Shown here one piece after another: positions 7,906-15,200 of a DNA stretch of 56,322 nucleotides. The position numbers were made by a program, and so were the translations under genes. Numbering within the stretch: the first letter of the stretch is position 1; every line of letters starts with the position of its first letter. The notes below the pieces were generated by a model, which saw only the letters and a program-made list of their open reading frames with translations, was not told the origin of the DNA and did no database searches. This DNA comes from Absicoccus intestinalis (GTDB taxonomy: Bacteria > Bacillota_I > Bacilli_A > Erysipelotrichales > Erysipelotrichaceae). The stretch is taken from positions 1-56,322 of the forward strand of contig NZ_JALBUS010000014.1 in NCBI RefSeq assembly GCF_033971885.1, written 5' to 3'.

Positions 7906-8088
7906 ATGGATTATGAATTCATGAGGCGCATTACTGATGCGCAGATTCAAAAAGAAATCGATGCCCGTATGGCTAAGGATGCCATCCGGGAAAAGAAGCA
8001 CCAAGAAAAATGCGACAGACGTGATGCATTCATACTGATCACGGCATTCATAGTATGTGTGCTTGTGGTTGGCCTTTTAGGCGGATAG
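7906..8088 (+). CDS. Small C-terminally anchored membrane protein
   Basis: A 60-aa early phage protein of unknown function. The first 38 residues are highly charged (DAQIQKEIDARMAKDAIREKKHQEK). The last 22 are a single hydrophobic helix (AFILITAFIVCVLVVGLLGG), so it should be a tail-anchored protein facing the cytoplasm. The start ATG at 7906 has AAGGAG upstream. Confidence 0.65.
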   Translation: MDYEFMRRITDAQIQKEIDARMAKDAIREKKHQEKCDRRDAFILITAFIVCVLVVGLLGG

Positions 8089-8104
8089 AAAGGAGGTGAT
8101 CGGA

Positions 8105-8368
8105 ATGGTAGAGCATGAACAAGCGATACGTAATGCGATTCTAAATGCGATCACAATGGGCGAGGATAAACAAGCGATATGTGATGCTCTTTTAGTAGCG
8201 CTAAAAAAGACACGACACCTACACGATCTTGTCGAACTTAAGTATACCAAGCTGGATGATGATGAAATCGTAGTAGCCTAATTCGAAAACGGCCATAAGA
8301 AAAAGATCAATGTCACTCTCGATAGCGGCATAGCCATGATCGCAGATATAGCAACCAAGATTCTATAG
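8105..8368 (+). pseudogene. Small early phage protein split by an in-frame TAA
   Basis: The first part, 8105-8281, encodes 58 aa ending in KLDDDEIVVA and a TAA stop (8279-8281). The same frame continues without interruption as FENGHKKKINVTLDSGIAMI and on to TAG at 8366-8368, directly before the next ribosome binding site. The continuation resembles the second half of small phage proteins with an NGxxKxINVxxDSGIAMI motif. The simplest reading is one 87-codon gene with a nonsense mutation. Either the 58-aa form is still functional or the gene is broken. The start at 8105 has AAAGGAGG eight bases upstream. Confidence 0.6.
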
Positions 8369-8380
8369 AAAGGAGGAATT

Positions 8381-8626
8381 ATGTGTACGGCAAAGGAAAG
8401 GCTGGAACTTCTTGAGTGTCCGTACCTTACTGGCGCGGAATTCGCAAAAGTGCTAAATCGTTCGCCTTCGGTCGTCAACCGAGAAATCAGAAAGGTAAAG
8501 GGCCGCATCTATTTCGTAGATGGGTGGGGCTATCTGACTGACGACCTGATCAAGGTGTTCCATCTGAAGCCGTTCGTGGCACGGCTCAAGAAGGAACTAA
8601 GCGAAAAAAAAGCAGCTGATGCATAG
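8381..8626 (+). CDS. Small HTH protein, excisionase or early regulator-like
   Basis: An 81-aa protein with a helix-turn-helix-like segment (LTGAEFAKVLNRSPSVVNREIRKVKGRIYFVDGWGYLTDDLIKVFHL). This pattern is seen in phage DNA-binding proteins that act as excisionases or early regulators. AAAGGAGG lies five bases before the start. It closes the first early gene cluster, before a 222-bp gap that holds a structured RNA candidate. Confidence 0.6.
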   Translation: MCTAKERLELLECPYLTGAEFAKVLNRSPSVVNREIRKVKGRIYFVDGWGYLTDDLIKVFHLKPFVARLKKELSEKKAADA

Positions 8627-8674
8627 ATCAGCCACATATAAAAATAACACATAAACAGTATAACACAAATCCGT

Positions 8675-8821
8675 GGGCATGACGGACTGGGTAGGCAAAT
8701 TTCTACAGTTTTTGGTTGCATGATTGAAATCTTTGTGCGAGACCTCCTTTCCATATTTTTTACATTTACTCGCACTGGCATCGTTGGTTGATTCATATCG
8801 CCTGCCTGGCCCGTCATGCTC
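8675..8821 (+). ncRNA. Structured RNA candidate with anti-Shine-Dalgarno loop
   Basis: Bases 8675-8696 pair with 8800-8821 in a 22-bp stem with one A-C mismatch at 8686/8810 and several G-T pairs, three of them inside the stem. Because those G-T pairs are allowed only in plus-strand RNA, the plus strand is favoured. Inside, GTGCGAG (8735-8741) pairs perfectly with CTCGCAC (8769-8775). The 27-nt loop begins with ACCTCCTTTCC, the complement of the GGAAAGGAGG signals used by neighbouring phage genes and a mimic of the 16S rRNA 3' end. It lies 27 bp before the yqaJ start. No known RNA family was recognised. Confidence 0.6.
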
Positions 8822-8848
8822 ATGGATAAAAAACTAAGGAGGCAAAAA

Positions 8849-9787
8849 TTGAAACCATTCATAAAACACAAACTTCCATCCAGTCATGAGGAATGGCTGG
8901 AAAATCGAATGAAAGGGATAGGAGGCAGTGATGCCGGCGCTATCCTGGGATTCAATCCGTACAAATCGCCATATTATCTATGGTGCGAAAAAACGGGACG
9001 GATCACACCAAAACCGGACAATGAGGCCATGCGCCAAGGACGGGATCTAGAAGATTACGTTGCTCGCAGATGGATGGAAGCAACTGGTAAAAAAGTCCAT
9101 AAAAGCGGATTTTCTTACCAGTCCAAAGAGCATCCATACATGCTTGCCAATGTCGATCGTTTGGTCGTTGGTGAGAATGCCGGTCTTGAGTGCAAGACGG
9201 CCAATGCATTGACCCGAACACGATATGACAAAGGTGATATACCGGCGTCATATTACGCGCAGTGCATGCACTATATGGCCGTCACAGGAATGGACAAGTG
9301 GTATATTGCCGTGCTTGTCCTTGGAAAGGAATTCTATTTTTTCGAGGTTGAACGCAATGAAGAAGAAATAGAAGCCTTGATCCAACAGGAACATAAGTTT
9401 TGGAACTATGTAAATACGGATCAGGAGCCACCAGTAGACGGGACCGATTCGACCAGTGAAGCACTCAACCAGGTATTTCATCCATCTGATGATGCCGGAA
9501 GTGTGATCATAAGTGATGATCTTACATCAATGCTCCTCGAGCTAAAGTCCAAGCAGAAAGAGCTTCAGACGATACAAAAGGAGTATGAAAATCAAATAAA
9601 AGACGTGATGGGAGATGCCGTATATGCGTATTCCAATCATGCCAACATCACCTGGAAGGAATCGGTATCGAAAAGATTCGACACGACCCGATTCAAAAAA
9701 GAAAATCCAGATATTTATGAAAAATATGTAAAGGAATCAAAGACAAGACGATTCCTTATCAAAGAAATAGAGGAGGAAGAAGAATGA
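8849..9787 (+). CDS. YqaJ-family viral recombinase (5'-3' exonuclease)
   Basis: A 312-aa lambda-exonuclease-like nuclease that resects DNA ends for single-strand annealing together with RecT. The YqaJ signature GIGGSDAGAILGFNPYKSPYYLW is near the N-terminus. The catalytic core includes the LECKTAN motif, and a coiled segment lies near residues 230-260. The start is TTG at 8849 with AAGGAGG six bases upstream. The in-frame ATG codons at 8816 and 8822 lie inside the structured RNA and lack a binding site. The end overlaps recT (ATGA). Confidence 0.88.
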   Translation: MKPFIKHKLPSSHEEWLENRMKGIGGSDAGAILGFNPYKSPYYLWCEKTGRITPKPDNEAMRQGRDLEDYVARRWMEATGKKVHKSGFSYQSKEHPYMLANVDRLVVGENAGLECKTANALTRTRYDKGDIPASYYAQCMHYMAVTGMDKWYIAVLVLGKEFYFFEVERNEEEIEALIQQEHKFWNYVNTDQEPPVDGTDSTSEALNQVFHPSDDAGSVIISDDLTSMLLELKSKQKELQTIQKEYENQIKDVMGDAVYAYSNHANITWKESVSKRFDTTRFKKENPDIYEKYVKESKTRRFLIKEIEEEEE

Positions 9788-10596
9788 CAACCACAAATCA
9801 ACAGGGAATGATTGCAAAAAAGGCCAACAACAGTGTGGCCAAGAAAACCAATCGAACGATGAAGGACTACATCACGATGTATCAGGGCGAGATTGCCAAG
9901 GCCCTGCCATCCGTGATGACCCCGGAACGATTCGTAAGGATTGCTACAACTGCCGTGACGAACACACCGAAACTGGCAAGCTGTACACCGCAGTCGTTCA
10001 TTGGTGCACTGCTTAATGCTGCACAGTTAGGCCTTGAACCTAACACACCATTGGGACAGGCTTATCTGATCCCTTACAAGAATCAGTGCCAGTTCCAGAT
10101 TGGGTATCTAGGCATGGTCGAGCTTGCACAGAGAGCCGGTACCAATGTCGATGCCCATGTCGTCTATGCCAATGACGAATTCGATTATTCACTTGGTCTG
10201 CATCCGGATATCAAGCATGTTCCAGCCATGAAGGACCGCGGAGAAGCCATCGCATACTATGCCGTATGGCGCAATGGCGAAAACTTCGGCTTCGAGGTCA
10301 TGAGCCGTGAAGATGTTGAAAAGCACATGAAGAAATACTCAAAGACGTATACCAACGGTCCTTGGCAGACCGAATTTGATGAGATGGCAAAGAAAACAGT
10401 GCTTAAACGGGCACTGAAATATGCACCGAAGAAGACAGATCTTGCTAGAGCCGTCATGCAGGACGAATCAATCAAACAGTTCGACCCAAAATCAGATAAC
10501 AACATGTCAGACGTCAAAAATGACTTCTTTGACGTCGAATATGAAGAATCGTATGTTGATGAACATACGGATCCGGATACCGGAGAAGTTAAATAA
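9784..10596 (+). CDS. recT: RecT-family single-strand annealing protein
   Basis: A 270-aa recombinase that coats the 3' overhang made by the YqaJ nuclease and anneals it to homologous DNA. The RecT core runs from about residue 25 to 215 (MYQGEIAKALPSVMTPERF, GALLNAAQLGLEPNTPLGQAY, FQIGYLGMVELAQRAG). The C-terminus is acidic (FFDVEYEESYVDEHTDPDTGE). The start overlaps the yqaJ stop and the stop overlaps the RusA start, so the three genes are translationally coupled. Confidence 0.93.
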   Translation: MTTTNQQGMIAKKANNSVAKKTNRTMKDYITMYQGEIAKALPSVMTPERFVRIATTAVTNTPKLASCTPQSFIGALLNAAQLGLEPNTPLGQAYLIPYKNQCQFQIGYLGMVELAQRAGTNVDAHVVYANDEFDYSLGLHPDIKHVPAMKDRGEAIAYYAVWRNGENFGFEVMSREDVEKHMKKYSKTYTNGPWQTEFDEMAKKTVLKRALKYAPKKTDLARAVMQDESIKQFDPKSDNNMSDVKNDFFDVEYEESYVDEHTDPDTGEVK

Positions 10597-11003
10597 TGGC
10601 GGTCCTTTTCAGCGTGCCTGGTGAGCCCGGGCACAAAGGAAGGCCACGCTTCACGCGGTATGGGCATACCTATACCGATAAGAAAACGGTCGAGTTTGAG
10701 AACCTGGTACGTGTTGCCTTCACACAGCATGTGCCAGGCCATCAGCCGTATGAAGGACAGTGCCGTGTTGAGATAGATGCGTACTTCCCGATACCGATAA
10801 GTACACCAAAGAAGCGCAAGTTGCTCATGATGGATGGGCTAATAAGGCCGACCAAGAGGCCGGATTGTGACAACGTCGCAAAAGCGGTATTGGATGCACT
10901 CAACAGTGTGGCATACAACGATGATAAGCAGGTCATCGAGATGGTCGTTCGCAAATGGTACTCAGATGTGCCGCGAACGATTGTTATGATAGAAGAAATT
11001 TAA
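10596..11003 (+). CDS. rusA: RusA-family Holliday junction resolvase
   Basis: A 135-aa endonuclease that cuts four-way junctions made during recombination. The diagnostic KRPDCDNVAKAVLDALN motif carries the metal-binding aspartates, followed by AYNDDKQV. The N-terminal strand FSVPGEPGHKGRPRFT fits the family. Length is normal. It completes a nuclease-annealase-resolvase set with yqaJ and recT. Confidence 0.92.
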   Translation: MAVLFSVPGEPGHKGRPRFTRYGHTYTDKKTVEFENLVRVAFTQHVPGHQPYEGQCRVEIDAYFPIPISTPKKRKLLMMDGLIRPTKRPDCDNVAKAVLDALNSVAYNDDKQVIEMVVRKWYSDVPRTIVMIEEI

Positions 11004-11050
11004 CATATTAAAGAATTTATTTATTTTATATTTTTTTAGTGAGGTAACAA

Positions 11051-11404
11051 ATGGCAAGACGAGGATATATCAAGATGTATCGTCAGATCATGGATGATGA
11101 TGTATGGTGCGATTCCGACAAATTCAAATTATGGTCCTATTGCCTGATGAAGGCATGCCACAAGCCTCAGAACGTCCTTGTCGGAAATCGAATCGTGCGG
11201 TTGGACAAGGGACAATTCATTACTGGTAGGAACGATATAGAAGAAGAGTACAATCGCAACTGCAAAAAAAAAGACTATATCACAGGCGTAACTTTATTTA
11301 GATGGCTCAAGCTTTTTGAAAAGATGGATATGATCTCTATCGATTCGACGAATAAATACAGTGTCATCACTGTATCGAATTGGGACAAATATCAAAACAA
11401 ATAG
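11051..11404 (+). CDS. DnaD-like phage replication initiator, N-terminal domain
   Basis: A 117-aa protein matching the winged-helix N-terminal domain of phage replisome organisers (GYIKMYRQIMDDDVWCDSDKFKLWSYCLMKACHK, then a second helix set ending SVITVSNWDKYQ). Larger relatives continue with a linker and a DnaD C-terminal domain; here the frame stops right after the first domain. The iterons of the presumed origin begin two bases behind the stop, so it may bind them. Start ATG with GAGG upstream after a 47-bp AT-rich gap. Confidence 0.7.
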   Translation: MARRGYIKMYRQIMDDDVWCDSDKFKLWSYCLMKACHKPQNVLVGNRIVRLDKGQFITGRNDIEEEYNRNCKKKDYITGVTLFRWLKLFEKMDMISIDSTNKYSVITVSNWDKYQNK

Positions 11405-11406
11405 CG

Positions 11407-11636
11407 TGTTCATCAAAAAACGGCCTTTTTTGTCAAAGAATTATGTGATTTTTCAAAAAAGCTATCATTTTTGTTCATCGAAACAAAGTTATTGAAATGC
11501 CTTGTTTAAGGCATATTCTCACAATTAAATAAGCAAAAAATGCATGTGTGTGTTCATCAACTTGTTCATCAAGTGTTCATCAAGTGTTCATCAAGTGTTC
11601 ACATACAAGAATGTATAAGAATGAATAAGAATGTAT
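11407..11636. other. Putative phage replication origin with iterons
   Basis: TGTTCATCAA occurs at 11407, 11551, 11563, 11574 and 11585, a variant TGTTCATCGA at 11472, and a partial copy at 11596. The tandem copies are spaced 12, 11, 11 and 11 bp. They are followed at once by three 10-bp tandem repeats AAGAATG(T/A)AT (11607-11636), AT-rich and suited to strand opening. It lies between the initiator and helicase-loader genes. The 290-bp stretch 11405-11694 holds no gene. Confidence 0.75.
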
Positions 11637-11694
11637 AAAAAGCCGTGCCGGCCGTTCTTAGCAGTGTAGTGGCAATATTTAGTAAGGAGCCATC

Positions 11695-12213
11695 ATGACG
11701 AAAAATGAAGTGATCGAATTTATAAACAGAAAAAAATCGAAATACACGACCTATCTGAATGGACTCTCAAAAGAACAAAAATTTGCGCTTATCGACGAAT
11801 GGCATAGAGCTTTCAGCGATGTGCCATCACAAAGCGTAGAGGATGCATTTGCACAACATGAGAAAGTATCAAGGTTCTTTCCTTACGTGAGTGAACTGGA
11901 GAAATACATGAACGTCTTCGACGGCTCGGCAAATGATAATTCTTTTCCCAACCGTTGGTATTCCCACTTTCCACAGAAAGGGGAAATCACATACAACGAC
12001 AAAGATGTCGAATGGGCAACGTGGGACGACTGGAACCATATACCGGAAGAGCTTGCAAGGCGGATGAAATTTGAACCAGATCCATCCGACCCAGAGAGAT
12101 TGGAATTGCTAAAAGAAATACAAGAATTGCAACTGGAAACATTTGGCGAATCTAGTGTGGATGAAGCAGAGGAGGCACAGAATATGCATAATTGCCACCA
12201 AATCGTTTCTTAG
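11695..12213 (+). CDS. Replicative helicase loader, SPP1 G39P-like
   Basis: A 172-aa acidic protein. Residues 1-75 follow the helical pattern of the SPP1 G39P loader/inhibitor family (TKNEVIEFINRKKSKYTTYLNG, LIDEWHRAFSDVPSQSVEDAF, RFFPYVSELEKYM), which deliver DnaB-type helicase to an origin-bound initiator. The second half is rich in Trp and Glu and is likely disordered. The phage has no helicase of its own, so it would load the host enzyme. Its place behind the iterons supports this. Start ATG with AAGGAG upstream. Confidence 0.6.
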   Translation: MTKNEVIEFINRKKSKYTTYLNGLSKEQKFALIDEWHRAFSDVPSQSVEDAFAQHEKVSRFFPYVSELEKYMNVFDGSANDNSFPNRWYSHFPQKGEITYNDKDVEWATWDDWNHIPEELARRMKFEPDPSDPERLELLKEIQELQLETFGESSVDEAEEAQNMHNCHQIVS

Positions 12214-12293
12214 ATTGAGATTTAAAGAAAATATGAGTATTTAGTAGCGTTAATGAGAATGGTGCTTAAAAGTGCATTTACGGAGGTTAAAAA

Positions 12294-12437
12294 ATGTACG
12301 GAATAATCACAGATGCGGAGCTTGAACGTATCGAACAACAGCGTGAATCGATGGATTCACTGGACTGGCGTTCGCCAAACTACGAAGAACGATGGGGCGA
12401 CAGATACGAGGAGGATGACACATATGAAAATGAGTGA
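12294..12437 (+). CDS. Small phage protein, 47 aa
   Basis: Reads from ATG at 12294 with a strong CGGAGGT signal upstream. Sequence starts MYGIITDAELERIEQQRESM and is strongly acidic towards the end (YEEDDTYENE). No family recognised. Small acidic proteins of this kind are common between phage replication genes. Confidence 0.55.
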   Translation: MYGIITDAELERIEQQRESMDSLDWRSPNYEERWGDRYEEDDTYENE

Positions 12438-12449
12438 GGAGGAACGATC

Positions 12450-12764
12450 ATGACAAGGCTTAGTGCATTCAAACCGTATGCAGAATATCGCAAAGGATAT
12501 CACAAAGCTATCTACGACGTTACCGAGTGGTTGGCCAATCATCACGATTATATGAAATTTAACGGATGCTATTCGGCCAAGCGCTTTCCTCACGTAATGC
12601 GTGCCATATCCCTGCAATGGGAACAACTGATGAAGTATGGCGACGAAGCAGATATCTTGCTTCCAGATGAAGCATTCCCAAAAAGCAAGTTGGAAGCGAT
12701 GAAAGAGAAACATCCAAGCAAAATTGAAAAACAAGTGAAAGAATTGGAGGACTTTTGGAAATGA
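12450..12764 (+). CDS. Hypothetical early phage protein, 104 aa
   Basis: Begins MTRLSAFKPYAEYRKGYHKAIYDVTEW and ends in a lysine- and glutamate-rich helix (KEKHPSKIEKQVKELEDFW). No known domain seen, no membrane segment. GAGGAGGA lies upstream of the start, and the stop overlaps the next start (ATGA), indicating coupling. Confidence 0.65.
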   Translation: MTRLSAFKPYAEYRKGYHKAIYDVTEWLANHHDYMKFNGCYSAKRFPHVMRAISLQWEQLMKYGDEADILLPDEAFPKSKLEAMKEKHPSKIEKQVKELEDFWK

Positions 12765-13003
12765 TCAAAACAGATGATTTAAATGAATATGTACTACTTT
12801 CCGTGCTCAAAAACTTTTGTGAAGCAACAATCAATGATAGCGATTGTTCGGAATGCAAGATGAATGCGGTTTGTGATTACGGCCTTGGATCAAAGCCAAT
12901 GAAAAAATTGGATATCAAATATGAACCCGATGATAAAAATAACATTAATGATATTACAGTTACATATCTTCGATCAAATAAAAATGCGGAGGAAAAACAA
13001 TGA
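12761..13003 (+). CDS. Hypothetical cysteine-containing early protein, 80 aa
   Basis: Residues 20-45 contain four closely spaced cysteines (NFCEATINDSDCSECKMNAVC), a pattern that could bind zinc or a metal cluster, followed by an acidic, Asn-rich tail. ATG at 12761 is chosen because it is coupled to the previous stop and has GGAGG upstream. Function unknown. Confidence 0.6.
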   Translation: MIKTDDLNEYVLLSVLKNFCEATINDSDCSECKMNAVCDYGLGSKPMKKLDIKYEPDDKNNINDITVTYLRSNKNAEEKQ

Positions 13004-13176
13004 CTGAATTGGAAAAAACAAAAATTGAATTAAAATTTTCGATAAATTTATTTTCAAGGTTTTGCGAACTTGTGGAAAAAGATCTAGGTCGAGAAAAAGT
13101 AACATATTTGCTGTTTTTGGCTCAAGCAAAAGCAATTAAGAGAGACATGGAATCGAACGAGGATGAATTATCATGA
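13000..13176 (+). CDS. Small phage protein, 58 aa
   Basis: ATG at 13000 with GGAGG eight bases upstream, overlapping the previous stop. It starts MTELEKTKIELKFSINLFSR and is a mixed helical protein without recognisable domain. The stop overlaps the ssb start by ATGA, so it belongs to the same coupled chain of genes. Confidence 0.6.
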   Translation: MTELEKTKIELKFSINLFSRFCELVEKDLGREKVTYLLFLAQAKAIKRDMESNEDELS

Positions 13177-13610
13177 TCAATCGAATCGTATTGACCGGTC
13201 GTCTAACCAAAGACCCGGAGCCACGGACAACAAAGACAGGGAAGACGTATGTATCCTTTGCACTTGCCGTTGACCGGAGCCGAAAGGTCGAAGGGCAACC
13301 TGAAGCCGATTTTATCAATTGTGTCACATGGAACCGCCAGGCCGAAGCCATGGCGCAATATTTACATCGTGGCTCATTGATCGGTGTGGATGGGCATCTG
13401 CAAACACGAAGCTATGAGAATCAGCAAGGACAGCGTGTATACATCACGGAGGTGCTTGTCGAAAGCTTTACTTTCCTGGAACCGCGTGCCAATGCCAAAC
13501 CGCATCAGACACCACCTAAGCCATCGCCGAGCACATCGGATGGATACTACAGGACAGACACAAGCGATGTTGACACGATCGGCATCGAAGGCGACGACCT
13601 GCCGTTTTAG
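13173..13610 (+). CDS. ssb: Single-stranded DNA-binding protein
   Basis: A 145-aa SSB. The OB-fold occupies residues 1-105 (MINRIVLTGRLTKDPEPR, FALAVDRSRKVEGQPEADFI, VTWNRQAEAMAQYLHRGSLIGVDG). A Pro/Ser-rich linker leads to the conserved acidic tip GDDLPF that recruits replication and repair enzymes. It protects single strands during phage replication and RecT annealing. Translationally coupled to the preceding small gene. Confidence 0.95.
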   Translation: MINRIVLTGRLTKDPEPRTTKTGKTYVSFALAVDRSRKVEGQPEADFINCVTWNRQAEAMAQYLHRGSLIGVDGHLQTRSYENQQGQRVYITEVLVESFTFLEPRANAKPHQTPPKPSPSTSDGYYRTDTSDVDTIGIEGDDLPF

Positions 13611-13621
13611 GGGAGGGGCCT

Positions 13622-13795
13622 ATGGACACATATAAAGCAAAATCAATCGTTACGGGAAAAGAGGTACGGGGAGAGCTTGCCTATGACGGACTGAGCTGTT
13701 TCATCATAGAGAAATATCCTTACGGAACATCTACTGTTAGAGTGGATCCAAATACGATCGAGAAGGTGGGATCGGATGCAGATACAGAAGTTTGA
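13622..13795 (+). CDS. Small phage protein, 57 aa
   Basis: ATG at 13622 has GGGGAGGGG upstream. Starts MDTYKAKSIVTGKEVRGELA and appears to form a small beta-rich domain (CFIIEKYPYGTSTVRVDPNTIEKVG). Similar short proteins that read as a setting table (value plus unit-like strands) occur in many Bacillota phages without known role. It overlaps the next gene by 20 bp in another frame. Confidence 0.55.
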   Translation: MDTYKAKSIVTGKEVRGELAYDGLSCFIIEKYPYGTSTVRVDPNTIEKVGSDADTEV

Positions 13796-13964
13796 CAACA
13801 TCGACTGTGCATGGTGCGGAAAGCGCAAAATAATATCAATCTTGAAGCGTGATTGGGCGTATAAGACGTCCAATTTAAAGCACGGTTACATCTATTTCTG
13901 CTCATATGGCTGTTACCGACAGTGGATGAAAAAGTACAGACAGCCGAATAAAGAGGAGGATTAA
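13776..13964 (+). CDS. Small zinc-finger-like phage protein, 62 aa
   Basis: Contains CAWCGK at residues 11-16 and FCSYGC further on, a CxxC...CxxxC arrangement that could bind zinc in a treble-clef finger. The rest is basic (KKYRQPNKEED at the end). Probably nucleic-acid-binding; this is an inference from the motif only. Start ATG at 13776 lies inside the previous gene. Confidence 0.55.
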   Translation: MQIQKFDNIDCAWCGKRKIISILKRDWAYKTSNLKHGYIYFCSYGCYRQWMKKYRQPNKEED

Positions 13965-13965
13965 T

Positions 13966-14496
13966 ATGCCAAACAAAGGAGCCGTATTTACGGTCGATAG
14001 CAAGACAACAGCGGATACGATCAATGATTTTCTTGAAAAATATCCTGGCCTTAGATCATATCACATCTTTCTATATGCACATGTATCCGATTGCACATTT
14101 GCCAAGATCAGAAAAGGAAAACCAGTAAAGAAAGACACATTGGATAAGGTCGTTAAAACCATCAATGATCTTGATTCGCTTGGGTCCATCGAGGAAATCC
14201 GTCAAGAACTGGCTGTTAAAGGCTGTCTCGGTTCTGTAGACAGCAGAAGTTTGGCGGCATTCAAAGCACAGGATGAGAACCGCAAGCTCCAAATGGAACT
14301 TGGCGGACTGTGCATCCAGTACGGTCTATCAAAGCGTGACCTGATGAATCTTGACCAGATAAAAAAGTACGAAAAAGAAAGCATACTTGATTATGTAATC
14401 AATCATCATATGACATTAAAGTCATGCGAGAAGATATACACTGCATCGACCGCATTTGATGCAGTATCTGCTCTTAGAAGTATGAAAGGAGAATAG
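13966..14496 (+). CDS. Hypothetical early phage protein, 176 aa
   Basis: Soluble, mostly helical and of unknown family. The first 75 residues (TADTINDFLEKYPGLRSYHIFLYAHVSDCTFAKIRKGKPVKKDTLDKVVKTIND) resemble an HTH-like or XRE-fold domain. The remainder holds a coiled segment and ends ALRSMKGE. AAAGAGGAGG precedes the start. It may be DNA-binding, but the match is weak. Confidence 0.6.
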   Translation: MPNKGAVFTVDSKTTADTINDFLEKYPGLRSYHIFLYAHVSDCTFAKIRKGKPVKKDTLDKVVKTINDLDSLGSIEEIRQELAVKGCLGSVDSRSLAAFKAQDENRKLQMELGGLCIQYGLSKRDLMNLDQIKKYEKESILDYVINHHMTLKSCEKIYTASTAFDAVSALRSMKGE

Positions 14497-14497
14497 T

Positions 14498-14767
14498 ATG
14501 ACCAGGCAACAGGAATTTGAAAAAGTAAATGAGCTCATGGAAGAAAACTTCTGGCGTGCCGATTGTGGACTGTTCGACGAGCCGAATATCGTTAATGATG
14601 AAATGTTCACACTGTTCAAAGGCGAATACTTTGAATTGCTGATATGCTGTGATTATGGATACTTTGAAGTTTTCGGTACGACCGAAGAAGAGTTTGCGGA
14701 GCTTGAAAAACGCTATAAAAGATGGCAAGATTCGCGGCTGGTTTCTTTGGTGGAGGGCTTCGCGTGA
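14498..14767 (+). CDS. Hypothetical acidic phage protein, 89 aa
   Basis: Rich in Glu and Phe (MEENFWRADCGLFDEP, FELLICCDYGYFEVFG, TEEEFAELEKRYKRW). No recognised domain. AAAGGAGA upstream of ATG. Its stop overlaps the GTG start of the ArpU-like regulator, so the two are probably coupled. Confidence 0.6.
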   Translation: MTRQQEFEKVNELMEENFWRADCGLFDEPNIVNDEMFTLFKGEYFELLICCDYGYFEVFGTTEEEFAELEKRYKRWQDSRLVSLVEGFA

Positions 14768-15189
14768 ACGCGAAAGTCTCTCAGGTGCTCAATGATATGA
14801 AATCATTGGACTATTGCTGCCAACGGATCATTGAGCTAAACGAGGAACTGGAGGTCATCAGCAATCAGAAATTGGGACTGTCGCATAATGGTCCAAGATT
14901 GACACGCGAACAGCTGAACTCGCCACTGCCAATGCCGTCGTATCAACACCAGTATCAGAGTCCGATTGCTTTGATGGAGGTTGCCTCACAAGTTGAATTG
15001 GAGATCAACTACTATCGCAGACGCATCAACGAATGCCGATTGATTGAACTGCTTGATATACGTGACCAGAACATCCTGTTTGATCTGTACATATTCCGCA
15101 TGAATCAGTGGGATGTGGCAGAGAAGTATGGATATACACGGCAGGGAATGTGGAAGCACATCAAAAAAGAAATCAGAAAGTTATGTTGA
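14764..15189 (+). CDS. ArpU/RinA-like late transcription regulator
   Basis: A 141-aa protein with a helical N-terminal half and a C-terminal sigma-like helix-turn-helix (LIELLDIRDQNILFDLYIFRMNQWDVAEKYGYTRQGMWKHIKKEIRKL). This is the layout of ArpU/RinA-type activators that switch on packaging, structural and lysis genes. It is located one gene before the terminase, as those regulators are. The GTG start at 14764 has GTGGAGG about seven bases upstream; an upstream in-frame ATG lies within the previous gene. Likely target: the inverted repeats at 15807-15838. Confidence 0.7.
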   Translation: MNAKVSQVLNDMKSLDYCCQRIIELNEELEVISNQKLGLSHNGPRLTREQLNSPLPMPSYQHQYQSPIALMEVASQVELEINYYRRRINECRLIELLDIRDQNILFDLYIFRMNQWDVAEKYGYTRQGMWKHIKKEIRKLC

Positions 15190-15200
15190 GGTGAATAAGA

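Noticed and set aside
8530..8871. Minus-strand open frame of 113 codons across the gap before yqaJ
   Set aside because: Overlaps two real genes and the structured RNA. The GGAAAGGAGG on that strand is 21 bases from the nearest ATG and lies in the hairpin loop.
11545..11640. CRISPR array
   Set aside because: The repeats are only 10-11 bp, without spacers of 30 bp or more, and lie at a replication module, so they are iterons. No cas genes or CRISPR were seen anywhere.
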